Source: Paraphysoderma sedebokerense
Taxonomy: Eukaryota; Blastocladiomycota; Physodermatomycetes; Physodermatales; Physodermataceae
Length of the DNA stretch: 64,000 nt
NCBI GenBank assembly: GCA_025602915.1
Contig: JAHLJZ010000076.1
Location: forward strand, 48,240 to 112,239
Direction: 5' to 3'
The notes under the pieces were generated by a model. It did not search any database. It had not been told where the DNA came from and saw nothing but the letters and a program-made list of their open reading frames with translations. The position numbers and the translations under genes are program-made. The stretch's first letter is position 1. Each line of letters opens with the position of its first letter. Of the stretch, positions 37,940 to 48,654 are shown piece after piece.

Positions 37940-39352
37940 TTACAGTTTTCTAAGAACTTTCATCGCCTCTTCGTACACCGTAAACACTGAACCATGGAGA
38001 GTGGTGAGTATTTGGTTGATTGGCTAAGTGAAGAGGTATAACTTACCAATACCACCACTGAATAACAACCTGCTTAAGCGCGGGGTAGCACCTTTCCAGA
38101 ATGCCTTGACGCCCTCAGATTTTGCGGTTTTTATAAAACAATCTATCGTACTTTTATACTGATTTGCCTCTAACGATTGCATCTTCGTTTTGATCACATC
38201 AAAAGGCATAGTTGTGTATACGGTAACCTGTAGGTATTTTTCACGGTTAACCGGTTTTCTGCAATTGTGAATATCGTTGTCTACATACAACACCGGCCGC
38301 CATACCAATAACGAAAGTTGTTCCTGGATGAACTGCCACACTGCCTTCTAGATTTGATGCAGCGATTTCTTTCAAAGTTCCGTATGTTCCAAATCGTACC
38401 ATCTGGTTTGCTCCCTACTCGCAAAGTGGATTTTATTTGAGTAAGGTAATCGGCGAACGGCTGAAAAAGGGCCAATTGAACTTACTTGTCGTAACATCAC
38501 TGCACTTACTCCTTGATATATTCCCCGAAATCCGTCGTCTCTTAATATCTGCGTTATTCCATGCACCATCCCCTGATACCTACGGTTTGCTCCTCGCCTT
38601 GAGTCATCAATAAGTTTAGTTTTGATCGTTTCACTCGGCGTCACCACCAGGACCGCTGATTTCAATACTCAATTAGGATACTTCCAGAGTTTCATTGAAG
38701 TGAAGTCAAAATAATCTTTTGTACCTTCTGTCATACCCGCACATAATCCTGCTAGTAGTAGCCTTGGCTTCGTCAATTGTCCTCCCTCGTTGGTGAATAA
38801 CCTTTTAAACTGTTCATAAGAGAGGAACCGGACGGCGGCTTTTGCTCTAACATCATGCACCATTAAAAAAATCTACCTCAAATGATCTATATAACTTGAA
38901 AACAAACCCTGTCCCTATAACCATAGGAGTCAGCCCACGATATAATGCTGTGATTCCATTTTGTCGAACAGTTTTAACAAGACAGTCAACTGGTCCGGAA
39001 AATTGAGATGCAACTTTGCTACCAGATTTCGATTGTAATTGCAATTGCTATCAGACAGCATATACAGGCAAGAAGACAGTCTAGATAAGTACTTCTGGTA
39101 TTGCGAAGGTACTGGCGGTATAAATTTTAAGATAGATCATGGACTTACAGTTTTCACAAATTCGGTGGGGTAAGTTATGGTCGCTGAAAGCCGGAGCGGT
39201 TGATAGTGAAATTGTCAGATACGAAAGAACATGAATTGATAATCCTATCGATTTAGTAACAGTCAAAACAAATGGTGATTACCTTCCACACTTCCAGCAA
39301 ATGCACCGGCGAGGAAGCTATGAAATGGATGGTCTTTGGTTCGGGCCGCCAT
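37940..39352 (-). CDS. CTP1: Mitochondrial tricarboxylate (citrate) carrier, SLC25A1/Ctp1 type
   Basis: Start at 39352: MAARTKDHPFHSFLAGAFAG begins the first carrier repeat. Subsequent exons carry LQLQSKSGSKVASQFSGPVD, ALYRGLTPMVIGTGF, then KAAVRFLSYEQFKRLF, the second repeat with VVTPSETIKTKLIDD and GIYQGVSAVMLRQ, and the third repeat with TTMPFDVIKTKMQSLEANQY and FWKGATPRLSRLLFSGGI, ending EEAMKVLRKL and the stop at 37940-37942. The P-x-[DE]-x-x-[KR] signatures of the three repeats appear as P-S-E-T-I-K and P-F-D-V-I-K, with the first split by an intron. The order and the P-S-E-T-I-K-T-K-L segment are typical of citrate carriers, which exchange mitochondrial citrate for malate and feed cytosolic acetyl-CoA to lipid synthesis. 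Exons are short and numerous. Confidence 0.9.
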
Positions 39353-39706
39353 TTGAGATGATAGGAAGGCGGTTATATCTATTCAAAATGTCTACGCAAT
39401 GCGCTGAGATATTCTCTAACCAAATCGGTGAAAAAAGAAATCACAAATATAGATGTTTCGACAGAGAAAATTTAGATAAATGATGAAAAAGTTGGCAATG
39501 GATGATTGATAACTCTGAGACACGGTTATCAGATCCAGTTTCAATTTCACTCGGGCCGAAGCAAATGATACCGCAATTGATGATAACATGTAACGGCTCT
39601 TTCCACAGTCGTATTCGTATTAAAAAAAATCAGGTATGATACAATGCCGCTGTATTGAATTATTAACAACAAGAACAATATGCCGTCCGACCACAGACTC
39701 ACGAAA

Positions 39707-41876
39707 TCACTCAATGAAACATCGTCGCTCCACGTCGATATACCTAAACCACTTCCCTAAACTACTCAACAATACGTCTTCCTTTCTTTCAGCTGTGATA
39801 TCACTCAATCTCAACGTGTTATCTGAATCGGTAACTCTGACTCCACCTTCCAACCACTTTTTACCGACACTACCTAAAACTGGGATGGCATTATTTCTGG
39901 CCGACAGTCCAAGGATTCTTCTCACTTCTCGCCAGTGATGTTCGTTTGGAAATCTCAGGGCTTCGATATCAATATTTTCCTCGGCAACATAACGTTTTGA
40001 AAAATCGTTGAGCACCAAGACATGGTAAAAAGGTTGGTCAGACCCACGATCAAGTCGATCAACATTCATTTGTAATTTCCATTCGGCGCTGGCAAGACAT
40101 GTGCCGTCCGCGGCTGTGATAACAGCATAGTAATCTGGATTAAAATCAATTTAGAAGGAGAAATCGAATGTGAAACCGATAAACTGGGCAACAAACCGTA
40201 TCGTTTATGTTTAAACACCAATCCAGCTTGGAACAACGGACAATTAGTCTCGGCTTCACTTGCATCCACCCCATCCACGAATTGATCGAACAATTTCCCT
40301 TCCTCATCTAATTGGTAGACACTTTTGATGCACTTTTCATAAGCTTGGTGCATCATTAGAAGATTCCACTGGGAAAGCATAGGTTCGGATGCATAGGATT
40401 CTTTCAACGTGTCTAAGTATTCCCCATACGTATCGACCTTGTACCAAGTGTATCCTGCCTCAAGCACCCCGAACAACAGCGAACGACAATTCCAATTAGG
40501 TTCTAACGGATTCACGAATATTATGTTTTCGCAAATGGCGGATATTAGCGTAGTCTTCTCTTCTTTATCCATTGTATCGAGATCGTCTTCTGAATCCTCC
40601 GACTTGAGAGCTGCAAATACATTTCGCAGCACTAAACACCAACCAGTGAATATAAGTTTAACAAGGGCTAAAATTAAATCAGATCATTGAATGCTTTACC
40701 TCTCTGATACACTTCTTCATCGCTCGCTGGTGCCAAAAAGTCATCATGAAAATCAGCAATACCCCCTGGGAACATTCTCATACAGTCTTCCCTTGTCAGT
40801 ACAGCCGGAGTTTCTTTTGAATGATAATTAAATGTATCTAAATACAGATATTTGACCTCTTCTGACGACTCGCGGTCATCAATAAAGCGAGTCAGGAAAT
40901 GAGAGGGAAATCCAATCATGTCAATATTCACTCCGAGCCGTTTACAGACTGATTGAAATAAAATCGAAAGTGTGATCGGTATCCCAGTACGGTTAATTAA
41001 GATCTCATGGAGATATGAATTCTTAATACTGTAATATCGCTCAGTATTCCCTTGGAAAGCGAGAGTTTTGAAGAGATAATCAGCGATAATGATGACTTTG
41101 TCGTAAGTGAGTGAAGCAGAAGTAAAGTCGGGTTTGGATTGAATTTTTGAGACAAAAGATTCCACTTCCTTGATGAGTGTTTCGACTATCAGTTGCGGGT
41201 TAATATGAAGATATCGAAGTGCGTTGATAAGAGAGAATCCGAATAACAGGTCAAAAGCTGACGAATCCGATACAAATCGTACCCACTGAGCTCGAATCCA
41301 ATTGTAATGGATCTTTTTGATTAATATCTCGGCATAAAATCGCTCTGATAATGTCAAACTTTGCGAATTTCGGTCAAGATAGTAAAGGTAATCGAGTTGA
41401 GGATGTCTTGAAAACTCGGAGTTCAACGGAACTAGCGACGTCATTTTGGAAATACGATTACGACGGGTACTGACCAATGTCAGAAACTGTTTATGTATAT
41501 CGATATCTGTCTGATATCGGCTTCTATATGCTGCTTTGTAAAGATTTGGACTAGCGCCCGAGTTGAGGTCGGTGGATTCTACGGACGACGATAGAATAGA
41601 GTCTCTCCAAATTGTCCATCTGATATTCCACAAAATATGATTTTAGCAACACTGCATAGCGACAAAGGTGATAAAGGTTATTAGAATCATAACTGACTTT
41701 CGGCTCAACTTTTTCCAGTATATTTCAGCATCTGCAATTCGCCTCAGTCTGCGGCAAAGAACAGAGCAATTCGCTAAAGATGGGCCATCCAAAAAGTCCA
41801 TAACGGACCTGATGATATCGTCAGGAAAATCCAGGAATAAAAACGGTTTGTGGCTAACCGCTGATGATGCTGCCAT
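39707..41876 (-). CDS. F-box protein with SirB1-type and YccV (HspQ-like) domains, FBXO21-like
   Basis: Start at 41876. The first exon encodes an F-box (FLDFPDDIIRSVMDFLDGPS, LANCSVLCRRLRRIADAEIYW). The second long exon (about 41600-40680) has the transglutaminase-like SirB1 N-terminal domain: LIVETLIKEVESFVSKIQSK, ADYLFKTLAFQGNTERYYS, NSYLHEILINRTGIPITLSI, and VNIDMIGFPSHFLTRF. The last exons hold the hemimethylated-DNA-binding/HspQ fold: GLVFKHKRYG, then AVITAADGTCLASAEWKLQ and FYHVLVLNDFSKRYVAEENI. This three-domain order is that of FBXO21, a substrate-recognition subunit of SCF ubiquitin ligases. Targets in fungi are unknown. Intron-joined exons stay in frame; the gene converges on nothing, with the citrate carrier following on the same strand. 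Confidence 0.85.
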
Positions 41877-42174
41877 GATTATAAGTAAGGGAGAGATGGA
41901 GGATGGAGAGGCGTAATGCCCGCACTAAATACTCAAGATTTCAGGACAATGTACTCTGGTCGGGATGCCACGATTGCTGAACTAAATTTGAATGTTCTTA
42001 TTTGCACTTGGGTGGCCAGTAATATAAGATATAAATAACAGTCTTAATATTTTAAACAGCATATGTAAACACACTCTACTCTAACTCCCTGCTATACGTT
42101 GAAGTCTAACTACAAGAACGCAAGCCAGGACAATAGCCCAATGAATGAATATCAGTTCGAAATCAGCTACGTAT

Positions 42175-43815
42175 TTACACAACCATGGCAGCAATCAATG
42201 CACCAGCGAGACCAGCGAGACCAGTCACGATCAAGTTCACATGAGAGGCCGCGCTATTCGTTTCCTTCTCATTTCCCTTGATGTTACCATTGATGGCGTC
42301 TTCAACATTCTTTGGCAATTTCACATCACGTAGAGATGCAAGCGAAGGTAATGGTTTGCCTTGGGCTTTCAAAGTGTTCAGGTAAACTTCGACAGCTTTG
42401 AAAACAGGTTCCATCTGAGAAATTCGTTCGGGAGGGATGTTGAAAGACTTCAAGAATGATTCTTGCAAGTCCTTGAGATTTGGAACAATAATATCTTCGT
42501 TGGTAGGGGGAGCAGGGGAGCCAGATGGAGCGGGTGTTCCACTGGAAGTTGGAGCACCCGTGCCAGTGGGCGTAGCTGAAGTGGCAGTTCCGGTTGGAGT
42601 GGATCCGCCATTTCCGCTGCCTCCAATGTTTTCATAACGGTAGCATAATCGGTTCTGATAGTCATCAACATCAGTGTTTCGGTAGGAGCCCATGGAAAAT
42701 GCACCGCCTGAGGGGAAAAGATGGTGAATTAGCTATGGCACAAGAACAGAATACCTCCCTAACAGAACTTACCATCATAAGCACCATTGACACTTGATTG
42801 CCACTGTGCCCACCAAAAGTCGACACCAGTATGATGCATCCTGGTAGATCGAACGAGTCAATACCACCGTTCTAAAAATAGTAAAAACACCACTTCACTT
42901 ACCAGAACAGAGGATCCCATGGACTTCTAGTCAAATCAGCCATGTTACCGCCAATACCGTTGTGTACCAAAGCTATAGCAGAATTAAAATTAATAAGGGA
43001 AATTTGCCGACTCAATATGATTATACTTACCATGTGGCCCGTACTCAATCGCAGTGCTCAGGCGGCTATAAGATCGGATACCACCCGCAATACCACCCAT
43101 AACAACATTCGAGGCCCAAGAACCTCCATTGAAACCTGTATCAATACACCATATGTGTGAGTATGTCTGTCATAAATACAAAGTTGGCCAAATCAAAGAA
43201 TATGACAATCTTACCTCTCTCAACACATCGTCCATTGTCTTCAGTCCAGCCAGAGGCGGGACCTTCTCTAATACAACCATTGGCCGCTGAACCCATGTAG
43301 GCGGCAGTCAATACAACCGAATTTCTAGGGTTTCTCGCATCCTGAGTTGAATCCCTGTGTCATAAAATATCCTGTGTGAGAGATTTTACCCGATTTCTTC
43401 ACACACGAAAAGCTGAACATACCAATAAGGAAGACCTGTCAAACCGCCTTCACTGGCGCCGACGAGTTCGTCTTCGAACAATTTCAACATCACACGATGT
43501 CTTGCAAGAAATTCGGGCACACTGCGGATGACGAGAATGAATCAGCGACGGTGTTCACACGGTCAAAAAGGCGCAGTAGCAAAAAAAGTCAACTTACTTG
43601 TGAGAAACACTGCTCATTTGGACGTGCATATCGACGAATCTCTTGATGGAGCCGTTTCTGTACAAAGCGTTGAGTGCTCTTGAGAGCGCAGCTCTTTCAT
43701 TTGAGGAAAGGTTTTTGATGTCTTTGCGGATTCTCTGCGGACCGCAGGATTGGGCATCCGCGTTGAGGGAGACTGACAAGAGGACAATCAAAGCGAGGAC
43801 GGACTTTAACATCAT
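42175..43815 (-). CDS. Secreted GPI-anchored tyrosinase
   Basis: Start at 43815: signal peptide MMLKSVLALIVLLSVSLNAD. Copper site A residues appear as FVDMHVQMSSVSHK and EFLARHRVMLKLFEDELV (His-Arg pair), and copper site B as EYGPHALVHNGIGGNM and SPWDPLFWLHHTGVDFWWAQ, with LPYWDSTQDARNPRNS between them. This is the common tyrosinase pattern. After the catalytic core comes a Gly/Ser/Thr/Pro linker (GGSTPTGTATSATPTGTGAP), a helical segment (LQESFLKSFNIPPERISQM), and a hydrophobic C-terminus (VNLIVTGLAGLAGALIAAMV) that fits a GPI signal. Tyrosinases oxidise monophenols and diphenols to quinones, contributing to melanin or wall cross-linking. The GPI-like end implies a wall-bound enzyme. Exons near 43100-42950 are short (HALVHNGIGGNMADL). 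Confidence 0.92.
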
Positions 43816-44189
43816 ACTTGCGAACAGGGCAATCCGTTTATAGAGGAGATAGATGGGGAATACTCTTTCCGGGCTGAATCCAGTATTTTTAGGTCAGAGG
43901 AGACAGAGCGGAGCGGAGTTCCCTCTTAAGTAGCTCGGCTATTTTTGAAGTTCCACGGCGCCCGTCTAATTGGGTGTTCGCTTGGCAGGGACGCGCGCTC
44001 ATTGGCCGCACTAATGAAGCGGGGCCGCGCATCGCGTCTCTGATTGGACGGCGAAATGGGCCGCATTCTCAGTGGATCATGACTTTGGGTCACAAGAGAA
44101 ATCAAACACTGCGACGGCAGGAAATCACATTATTGTTTATTGACAGCAAATTACACACATTTTCAGTTGTTGCTATGTTCATCATGTCA
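43816..44189. other. Tyrosinase promoter region
   Basis: About 370 bases upstream of the tyrosinase start. It is GC-richer than average from 43960 to 44060 (GGGACGCGCGCTCATTGG and similar). ATTGG boxes occur at 43999, 44044 and nearby, possible CCAAT-type elements; GGGCGAAATGGGCCGC-like words follow. Functional meaning is inferred only. Confidence 0.35.
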
Positions 44190-45136
44190 CTATGAGTACA
44201 CATTCCTGATGGGGACTACGGCTGGTACGCCTGCGCTCTTTTCCGCAGAGGTTGCCACAGCGGATTCCAGAGGGTTGGTTGTCTCTTGGACAGGAGCTGG
44301 CGATTCAACAGGAGCAGGAACAGGAACAGGAGCAGGAGCAACTTCCGGATTCGGAGATTGATCAGGACTACTCTTCTTTTCGTCTTGGGCAACTGCAACG
44401 CTCTCGGGGCTCTGCTTTGATTCTTCTAAACTCTTTGGATCTTGTTGGGTGATCCAGAAAGGTGGGGACTTTTTGACAAATCGAGTTCTGTCCCAGTTAA
44501 GGGTGGATGATTCGTATTCCAATTGGTATTTTCCGTCTTTCAAAGAGCGCGGGATACTCCAAGTTGTCTCTCCTACAGAAATAAAAAGCGCATACGTTTC
44601 TTAATTGGATTCTCAATCTCTATCCAAAGAACTAAAAATGATTGTACCTTTTCCCCATCGTGGCCTTCCAATACCCAACACTCGTTCTTCATCAATAAAA
44701 TTGATTTCTTTCATTTCCATAATGGGTGTACCGCCATTCAATCTTTTGCCTTCAGCGTCAAGTAAAAACAGCTTGGAAACACCGACACCCTGACATTTTG
44801 AGGCGTTAATCACTCAATCCATCTTCTCAATCTTGTTGTCAACGACTGGGAATTAATGTTGAACTCACCCAGAAAGATCCTAAGCCATAAGTACTTGCTT
44901 TAATCGGTACTTTTTCACCTTGTTTCCAAACCGTACCTTTGGTGGGAACTATAAATTCGAATTTTGCACCGTCTTGCCCTGCGTCGATTTTAAGGAACCC
45001 TCAGTTATTTTGGGCTCGCATCTGATTATGAAAGAGGTGAAAATAAAGACTTACAATCTCTGCGTACCAATCCAGCGTTGGAAAGGGAGGTAGAACAGCA
45101 AAGGACGAAAACGAGAGCAAGAACGGGCAGATACAT
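44190..45136 (-). CDS. Secreted Kre9/Knh1-like wall protein with Pro/Ala/Val-rich tail
   Basis: Start at 45136: signal peptide MYLPVLALVFVLCCSTSLSN. Next an Ig-like domain of the Kre9/Knh1 N-terminal type: AKFEFIVPTKGTVWKQGEKV, VPIKASTYGLGSFWVS and, after introns near 44860-44800 and 44650-44575, RWGKGETTWSIPRSLKDGKY and QLEYESSTLNWDRTRFVKKS. The tail is low complexity with Glu/Ser then Pro-Val-Ala repeats (PEVAPAPVPVPAPVESPAP). No clear GPI signal, so it is probably secreted. Kre9/Knh1 proteins take part in beta-1,6-glucan assembly in yeasts, but the domain is also found in many fungal surface proteins of unknown role. It neighbours the tyrosinase on the same strand. Confidence 0.65.
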
Positions 45137-45766
45137 GGTTACTTTGGAAATAAGGAGGACAGACAAGACGTCGTAGTTGAACCAAAGGTTATATAATGAT
45201 CAACCATGTCCTTTATTTTTCCGGTCTCCACGTTGTGGAATGCAGCATATCATCACAGTGTGGTATAGTTGGGGCAATATTAAAAACGATTCTTATGGTG
45301 GGTCTGAAACTCGTCCTTTCCCCTGAGTCCCACCGACGCGAAGCGCTCCGAGGCATCATGCTTCATCAGCGAGGAAGTCGGGATGAGATCAAGATCAAAT
45401 TGCACACCAGCAACCACAATTGGAAGGTCTTGCACGGGTGTTATCTACCACAGTAATGCCAAGGATCAATGATTCATTTGTCCCTGAGAGCAGTTAGTTG
45501 GCATCCTTCACTCGTCAAAAATAGATACTGGGTAGAATTCATAGTAAAAATGTCATGGCCACGATAGGCTCTCCGTCTCATTAAATATTCAATACTATTA
45601 TAATACATGATCACTACTTATTTACATTGAATCATATATTACATGACTTCGTTCATTTAATACGCAACTCACTTTATGGTTTGTTCTGATGAACAACCAA
45701 CATTACTCTAAGCCACTTAGAATTGTAAGATTACTTAGACGGAATTGCTTCTATAAATGGCTATCA
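45137..45766. other. Gap between two minus-strand genes
   Basis: About 630 bases. It carries the Kre9-like gene's promoter (TATATAA near 45189 on either strand) and the 3' flank of the NIPA gene. An 86-codon plus-strand frame at 45196-45456 lacks any recognisable feature and is not called. Confidence 0.4.
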
Positions 45767-47737
45767 TTAATTAGACACCGTTGCATCTTCAATTATAACA
45801 TCTGTCATTTCCTGTTCATGCGTATGATGTGTGTTACGGGTTTGCTCTACTTTCAAATCTTCATTTTGAGTTCCCTCATTCGCCTGGTCGGGGATACCTC
45901 GAGACTCGGTTCCAGAGGAACACGAGAAATGCGGGATCGAACGCCTTCGCTTGTTCTGTGGGGAGATGATTTTAACAGAATTGACGGAATCTATGATTTC
46001 TATTCGATCACATGTTTCATCTAGTATACGTAGACTGTTGGGTTGTTGATATTGTCCGCCCGAAGGATCATTTACCTGAGGATTCAAACACAGCTGTGAC
46101 GAGTCTTGAGATTGCGGGTTGGAAGTAGGTGAAACTAGAGTAGCGTTGGATTTAGAGATTGTATTCGGATTGGATGCCGAGGATGACATCATTTTTTCGA
46201 TGAATTTAGGACGACGGGTAGTGTCAAAGAACAATGTTCTCAATGAATTCGAATTCGTGGTGGCGATACTATGCCTACGGATCTGCGACATCTCACTCCT
46301 GTTCGAACTCTGGCGATCAGTGTTTCCGGTATGCTTTCTCTCCCCGTCCGTCGTTTCTACAACAATCGGAACAATCTCTTCTTTATAAGCCGCTGACGCT
46401 GGCTGGGTTACGTTGATGCTAGCATCAGGTGAGAGAGAAAGGAGAGAGCTCGGAGTCGCGGCCATGAGAATAGATGATACGACCGATATTTTGGAGGTTT
46501 GGAGGAGCGTAACGCCGGAGCAAATGACTAGAAACGACATGACCGATGTTGTGAATGATATCGGATCAATGGTAAATCCTGTAGGTAAACAAACAAAACA
46601 TTGAGTACGGTGATGAGGTAAAGCTGAAACAGACAAAGACATTACCTTGGTACAAAATTGCAGAGCTAATCAAGGTAATTGTAGTGAACACTACATAGTA
46701 GACAGGGGTAACAATCACCGTATTGAACAAATTCAAAGCTTTGTTTAAATAATATAACTGACAAAGCAACAAGACAATGTCAATTGGCAGCAATACCCAA
46801 AAGAACCAGTACTTGATTTGGCTCTCCCCGCCGGAAGCCGAGAATACGACAGCACTGCCTACTCCTTGAACGCCTACGACCGATAATCCTCCGCATAGCG
46901 AACAAACAGAAATATAAACCAATGCATTCGTGTTCCCGTATCGAGGAGCGACTTTGACAAGTAAAACAATTGATGTGATAATTGAGAAGAAGAACCATGC
47001 CAAGAAACTAGGTGTGAAAACGAACGATTGAAACTCCGGGATAGTCTGCGCAGGCGTTTGGGTGGGTGAATGTAGGATGAGAATCACTGAACCCAACACA
47101 CATAATGCGCAACCTATTTTACCGGAAAGTGCCAACCGTTCGCGGAGGAAAACGCTTCCCAAGACTGCGCTAATAACAACTGACAATGCCCCAAGTGGAG
47201 CAACAAGGATGGCGGATGTGAATGCATACGCCGCAAGATTAAGTGCTTCCCCGGTTAACATGATAATTGTTCCTAATCGTTCAAAATGAGGTTAATGGGA
47301 ATTACGCAAGTTCGCTTCTCGATGATACATGATGAAAGGACACTAACCGATCCACCAAGAATGTGATTTCAAATAATGCATTCCTTCACCCGCAATATGT
47401 CCTAAAAATGAGTGATATTCGTTATAAAAGGTTATTGGTTTCCCAAACTGAAGCGACAACGTCACAGGCATGAACATTGTCTCTTACCTTTTTTTTCCAA
47501 CTTATTCATTCCTCGCTTCTGCAATACAAAACTTGATCCGATCAATAATGAACTGGATATTGCCAAAATGAGTCCTACAATTTTTTTTGTATCGAAGTCG
47601 GACAAATTACTCGTTTTTGAGGATGCATCTGCACTTGCACCGAGATTTTGAGAGAAAAATGACGAAGGAGAAGACGGAACAGCGAGTGCCATAGTTGCCA
47701 TCGATGCAACAGTTAAAAAGAAAGTGATTATATTCAT
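45767..47737 (-). CDS. NIPA-type magnesium transporter
   Basis: Start at 47737 with an N-terminal signal-like helix (MNIITFFLTVASMATMALAV) and a Ser-rich stretch, then the NIPA (DUF803) core: KKIVGLILAISSSLLIGSSF, VLQKRGMNKLEKK, a small exon near 47400-47350 (HIAGEGMHYLKSHSWWIG), then LTGEALNLAAYAFTSAILVA, APLGALSVVISAVLGSVFL, and repeated membrane helices to TPVYYVVFTTITLISSAILY. About nine membrane segments are visible. The G-E-x-x-N-x-x-A-Y-A-F and P-L-G-A-L-S motifs are family hallmarks. NIPA proteins transport Mg2+ at plasma or endosomal membranes. The C-terminal 200 residues are Ser/Thr/Asn-rich and probably cytosolic. A cleavable signal peptide before the first helix is slightly unusual. 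Confidence 0.88.
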
Positions 47738-48654
47738 CGTGATATTTAAAAAGATCCGTCGAATTTATGAGTGAAAATTGAAGGTAGCGATAGCTGATTC
47801 GGGAACTGACAGGAAGGAATGATGCGAATTGCGCTGTAAGGGAATAGACCTAAATAAACACTACACAACAGCGATAGAGATAGCCAACACCGAGAAATGT
47901 ATGGATTCACTCCTTATAATAGCCAATAGCTAAATTTATGATCCATTGGCAGTATTATCGTCCTTGTTGCTTCTTTCGTGAAGGGGCAGGAATTTAATAT
48001 TTGGTACAACGGTACAGGCGCGACGTGAGAAAAAATGTGGCATCGCCTCTCGAGAATTGTCTGTTCGGTAAGACAAAATAAATATCAAATTACACTCAAT
48101 AATTATTAGTGACAATTAAAATATTGGACGGATAGCAGTGCGGGTTCATTCTTTGGAGAATTCTATACTAAACTCGATATGAACAAGTAGAAAACGGGAA
48201 GCCATCTCATCTGCGGATCGATGTCGCAAGCTTTTAATTTCGTTAACTCAGCACCTTATTATGTCGATGCAAAAGTGACATGTGGCATGGTAGGGTCGTG
48301 GGGATTGATTCTGCGGATTCTATATTCTGGGTTAAATTACTTATTTCATTTCGATCTGCCAACAACAACTAGGTGGATAATTTGAATTCGGAAGTCACTG
48401 AATTATCAAGTTTGAACAATAAGGATAGTATTCTTTACTCCTTTATTCCTGCGTGCCCATTTATGTCTTTGCCAAGATTACGAGATCAGTGTTGCCATCA
48501 CCCTTACCCTAAAGACTAAAGTCACCTGCCCCTCATGCTCGGTCGAGATTGAATGGACATCAGTAATTCGACCCTCGTCGTCGTCTGCTGTCTTTCGTTA
48601 AAATCGATTACCCTCCACATCTATCCTATTTTCACTCAACCCCAATTGTCTAAA
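47738..48654. other. Intergenic region between divergent transporter genes
   Basis: About 920 bases with promoters for the NIPA (minus) and MFS (plus) genes. No gene, RNA or repeat recognised. Confidence 0.4.

Noticed and set aside
42099-42797. Several plus-strand frames of 60-67 codons opposite the tyrosinase tail
   Set aside because: They mirror the low-complexity Thr/Pro/Ser linker of the tyrosinase on the other strand.
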